DNA from: Panopea generosa
Taxonomy: Eukaryota; Mollusca; Bivalvia; Adapedonta; Hiatellidae
DNA: 64,000 nucleotides
NCBI GenBank assembly: GCA_029582155.1
Contig: CM055899.1
Location: 52,224,520-52,288,519, forward strand
Direction of reading: 5' to 3'
The position numbers and the translations under genes were made by a program. The notes under the pieces were generated by a model. It was not told the DNA's origin. It searched no databases and was given only the letters and a program-made list of their open reading frames with translations. Below, piece by piece: positions 62,901 through 64,000 of this stretch; the stretch's first letter is position 1; the number at the start of each line of letters is the position of its first letter.

Positions 62901-63295
62901 TACCTACCTGTATCAGTCGACACCTACCTGTATCAGTCAACACCTACATGTTTGGTTAGCACCTACATGTATCGTTCAGTAAACACCTACCTGTATCGAT
63001 CAACACCTGCCTGTATCAGCCAACACCTTCCTGAATCAGTCAACACCTACCTGTATCTGTTAATTACCAAAAGTTATGCATAATTTTTTTTTACTTTTTC
63101 ATTCAATGTCGGTTATGCTGAGTTCGTGGCCCTTTCAAGTGGGAGATATGAATTCGCTGAATGTCTTGTTTATTTAAGTAAATATACATATATATATATA
63201 TATACCTTTTCAGTCTTATTACCAAGACAAACTCTCCAGCAATCCTGATGCTGATTGCCATCAAGGAACCAGTATAATAACATATGGAGCAACAG
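50885..63295 (+). CDS. Unrecognised coiled-coil protein, partial (7 exons)
   Basis: I do not recognise this gene. Exons are 50885-50965, 51709-51855, 53037-53225, 53680-53826, 57523-57681, 61295-61356 and 63214-63295. All have GT-AG borders and one continuous frame; the first five are phase 1-1. The first visible exon encodes a basic, aromatic stretch (DVPDEGSWFRCFKRRHNKKK), which could be a juxtamembrane or nuclear-localisation segment. The next exons give about 230 residues rich in Glu, Lys, Gln and Leu with heptad-like spacing (IEEQTRLIASV, QRDLKAELEMLNKNK, QTLEKQLTITQNALA, LTKQLNQQLRELEQEF), then a polar tail (DKLSSNPDADC). The last donor (CAG|GTATTC) shows that it continues past the window. 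Introns 4-6 are filled by three different minisatellites. Confidence 0.75.
51709..51855 (+). CDS. Coiled-coil gene exon
   Basis: 49 codons (phase 1-1): DSNDHLTSTIEEQTRLIASV to VVEEKCNFE. Acceptor AAATATAG is weak in pyrimidines; donor GAAG|GTAAAC. Confidence 0.7.
52127..52345 (+). mobile_element. tRNA-headed SINE
   Basis: GCTCGTGGTCCAGTGGTAAA (box-A-like), GTTGGTTCGATCCTCCCTGG (box-B-like), GTACTGGTTCTGCATAGGAA, then TAAGAACTTGTTTCATAATC. Intron of the coiled-coil gene. Confidence 0.75.
52387..52905 (+). mobile_element. tRNA-headed SINE interrupted by a MITE
   Basis: The left part (52387-52606) starts GCGGGTTAGCTCATTTGGTA and ATCAATCCAGGGGTCGTGAG. The right part (52848 to about 52905) reads GCGATTATCTGTTAGCCC and TAAATATTCAATCAAAAC. 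Together they match the SINE at 29043-29317; the MITE at 52607-52847 sits between them. Confidence 0.8.
52607..52847. mobile_element. TTAA-flanked MITE, copy 4 (inside a SINE)
   Basis: 241 bp from TTAACCCTTTATTTCATATA to GGAGTAAATGGTTAA. It has the complete hairpin with CAGATTGCTCG and TACGAGCAATCTG at its tip and two copies of the GACGC(C/A)TTTGGATAC subunit. The right terminal CCC is altered (ATGG). Confidence 0.88.
53037..53225 (+). CDS. Coiled-coil gene exon
   Basis: 63 codons (phase 1-1): VAYKAVKDSLGRAKTKLQFT through QRDLKAELEMLNKNK to EEDIRSKT. Acceptor TTTCACAG, donor ACAG|GTATGT. Confidence 0.8.
53680..53826 (+). CDS. Coiled-coil gene exon
   Basis: 49 codons (phase 1-1): DTVDNLTMENVNVTQTNQTL to LEKDFHSKT. 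It ends in SKT like the previous exon, and its acceptor TTTTGTTTCAG resembles the 44-bp repeat motif in the next intron. Confidence 0.8.
54441..57522 (+). repeat. 44-bp minisatellite bearing splice-acceptor motifs, ~70 copies
   Basis: The unit joins GGATATCACGTTTGTTTCAG and CCAAAACAAGGATATTATAA, followed by a short CATT link. The period is 44 bp. Variants exchange CACG/CATG/AATA and CAGCC/CAGCA. Almost every unit has TTTGTTTCAG, and the last unit provides the real acceptor of the exon at 57523. Since 44 is not a multiple of three, open frames cycle through three units (FQPKQGYYNIGYHVC, FSQNKDIITLDI, VSAKTRIL); they are repeat artefacts. Confidence 0.95.
57523..57681 (+). CDS. Coiled-coil gene exon behind the 44-bp array
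   Basis: 53 codons (phase 1-1): DKFEASDQLTKQLNQQLREL to ECLKYEVVILS. Its acceptor, ATCACGTTTGTTTCAG, is the 3' edge of the last 44-bp repeat unit. Confidence 0.85.
57917..61255 (+). repeat. 22-bp AT-rich minisatellite, ~150 copies
   Basis: Units of AAAGGATTTCCTAAACTATA plus TT, with frequent ACTAAAC, CTTATC and CAAAATTAAAG variants. There are higher-order blocks, including a 282-bp tandem duplication (57955-58236 and 58237-58518). It fills almost the whole intron between the exons at 57523 and 61295. Confidence 0.95.
61295..61356 (+). CDS. Coiled-coil gene exon
   Basis: Enters in phase 1 and leaves in phase 0: ALKKKREKILKLNEDKLLIM. Acceptor TTAATTTTCAG, donor ATG|GTAAGT. Confidence 0.8.
61517..63065 (+). 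repeat. 20-bp minisatellite, ~77 copies
   Basis: Unit CTGTATCAGTCAACACCTAC. None of the three forward frames of the consensus has a stop, so it yields long frames with a 20-residue cycle (VNTYLYQSTPTCISQHLPVS), up to 217 codons. It fills the intron between the exons at 61295 and 63214 and has no coding support. Confidence 0.95.
63214..63295 (+). CDS. Coiled-coil gene exon, last in window
   Basis: Phase 0 to phase 1: SYYQDKLSSNPDADCHQGTS then IITYGAT. Acceptor CCTTTTCAG, donor CAG|GTATTC. Confidence 0.75.
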
Positions 63296-63629
63296 GTATT
63301 CTTCTCGTCAAATACTGAGTTTTATATCGTATATACTTGATATTTGATTGGTAGAATTTGTGAACTTGAAAAACGTTTTTTTTTTTAAAGTTTTATTTAA
63401 CGCATTTAAATTACCATTGCATTCAGAGTAAGGTTAAAAGTATATTTCCTGGGTTTGAGGTGCGGATTGAAAATGTTATCCCAAGGGATAACTGTTTTAG
63501 CGATAACGAGGCTCGGTTGACCGAATTTTCAACCCGCACTGAAAACCCCATGGAAGATACTTTTTCTTGTATACAACCGTGTTTTTTTAAAGATTTTTAT
63601 TGATTATTTTTATAGTAGTGCAAGGATAC

Positions 63630-63880
63630 CATAATATTTATGAATGGATATTTCATAGCACATGGATTTTATGACTGGCTTTATGTCATAGTGCGAGGAA
63701 TTGTCATAGTGCGAGGATATATAAATGCCTTTGCGGTGTAGCGTGAGGAATCTGTCATAGCACCAGGATTTGTCATAGCACGAGGATATATGAATGCTGT
63801 TGCATTATAGCGTGAGGAATCTGTCATAGCACCAGGATTTGTCATAGCGCGAGGATTTCATGTAAAGCTTTACGTCACAG
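63630..63880 (+). repeat. Short irregular tandem repeat
   Basis: GTCATAGCACCAGGATTTGT and GCGTGAGGAATCTG occur in two 69-bp-spaced copies (63741 and 63810) with shorter TCATAGTGCGAGGA variants around them. Follows the last visible exon. Confidence 0.75.
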
Positions 63881-63916
63881 CGCGATCATTTTATCTCGTC
63901 CCTAATAATAGTTAGT

Positions 63917-63999
63917 GTTCATTAAGTAAAAAAATAACAATTAAGAAACCCAAAGGGAGCAACTGGGTGTCTTAATTGTTAATTTTTTACTAAATGAAC
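63917..63999. repeat. 35-bp-arm inverted repeat at the window edge
   Basis: Arm 1 begins GTTCATTAAGTAAAAAAATA; arm 2 (63965-63999), inverted, begins GTTCATTTAGTAAAAAATTA. The loop is 13 nt. Possibly a palindromic MITE end or a stem that continues beyond the window. Confidence 0.85.
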
Positions 64000-64000
64000 G

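Noticed and set aside
54441-63065. Possible CRISPR arrays
   Set aside because: The repeats are head-to-tail without unique spacers, lie in introns, and the DNA is eukaryotic.
61474-63083. Open frames up to 217 codons rich in Ser, Thr, Tyr and Gln
   Set aside because: They are read from the 20-bp minisatellite in overlapping frames with the same 20-residue cycle and lie between two in-phase exons.

Overview
This is AT-rich eukaryotic DNA with long, repeat-filled introns, GT-AG splicing and no prokaryotic gene organisation. It holds two conserved animal genes. Many tRNA-headed SINEs share a conserved central block, and ~160-bp satellites carry the 'AGTTATGGCCCTTTAATT' motif that I associate with molluscan genomes. 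Together these suggest a mollusc, most likely a bivalve; the taxon is an inference.

Three protein-coding genes could be built exon by exon with consistent splice phases. (1) Flotillin-2, minus strand, 9 coding exons between 12900 and 586, 424 codons, complete. (2) The catalytic subunit of protein phosphatase 4 (PP4c), plus strand, 8 coding exons between 20644 and 42281, 307 codons, complete. (3) An unrecognised coiled-coil protein, plus strand, 7 exons between 50885 and 63295. Its start is uncertain and its 3' end lies beyond the window. Flotillin-2 and PP4c are divergently arranged, about 7.7 kb apart. I see no functional link among the three genes.

The rest is mostly mobile elements and tandem repeats. 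Several DNA transposons have readable target-site duplications: hAT-like elements with 8-bp duplications (10542-11533 and 22795-23899), hAT-like elements with 5-bp duplications (30409-31519 and 31667-34118), a four-copy TTAA-flanked MITE family, and a separate 491-bp TTAA element with ~105-bp inverted repeats. For both TTAA families the window also contains a related 'empty site', which shows the insertion directly. Two decayed LINE 3' ends and about ten SINE copies are also present.

The most unusual region is 54441-63065. Three successive introns of the coiled-coil gene are each filled by a different minisatellite (44-, 22- and 20-bp units). The 44-bp unit carries a splice-acceptor-like TTTGTTTCAG in almost every copy, and the real acceptor of the next exon is the end of the last unit. 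The array therefore looks like an amplified intron 3' end that places dozens of decoy 3' splice sites before one exon.
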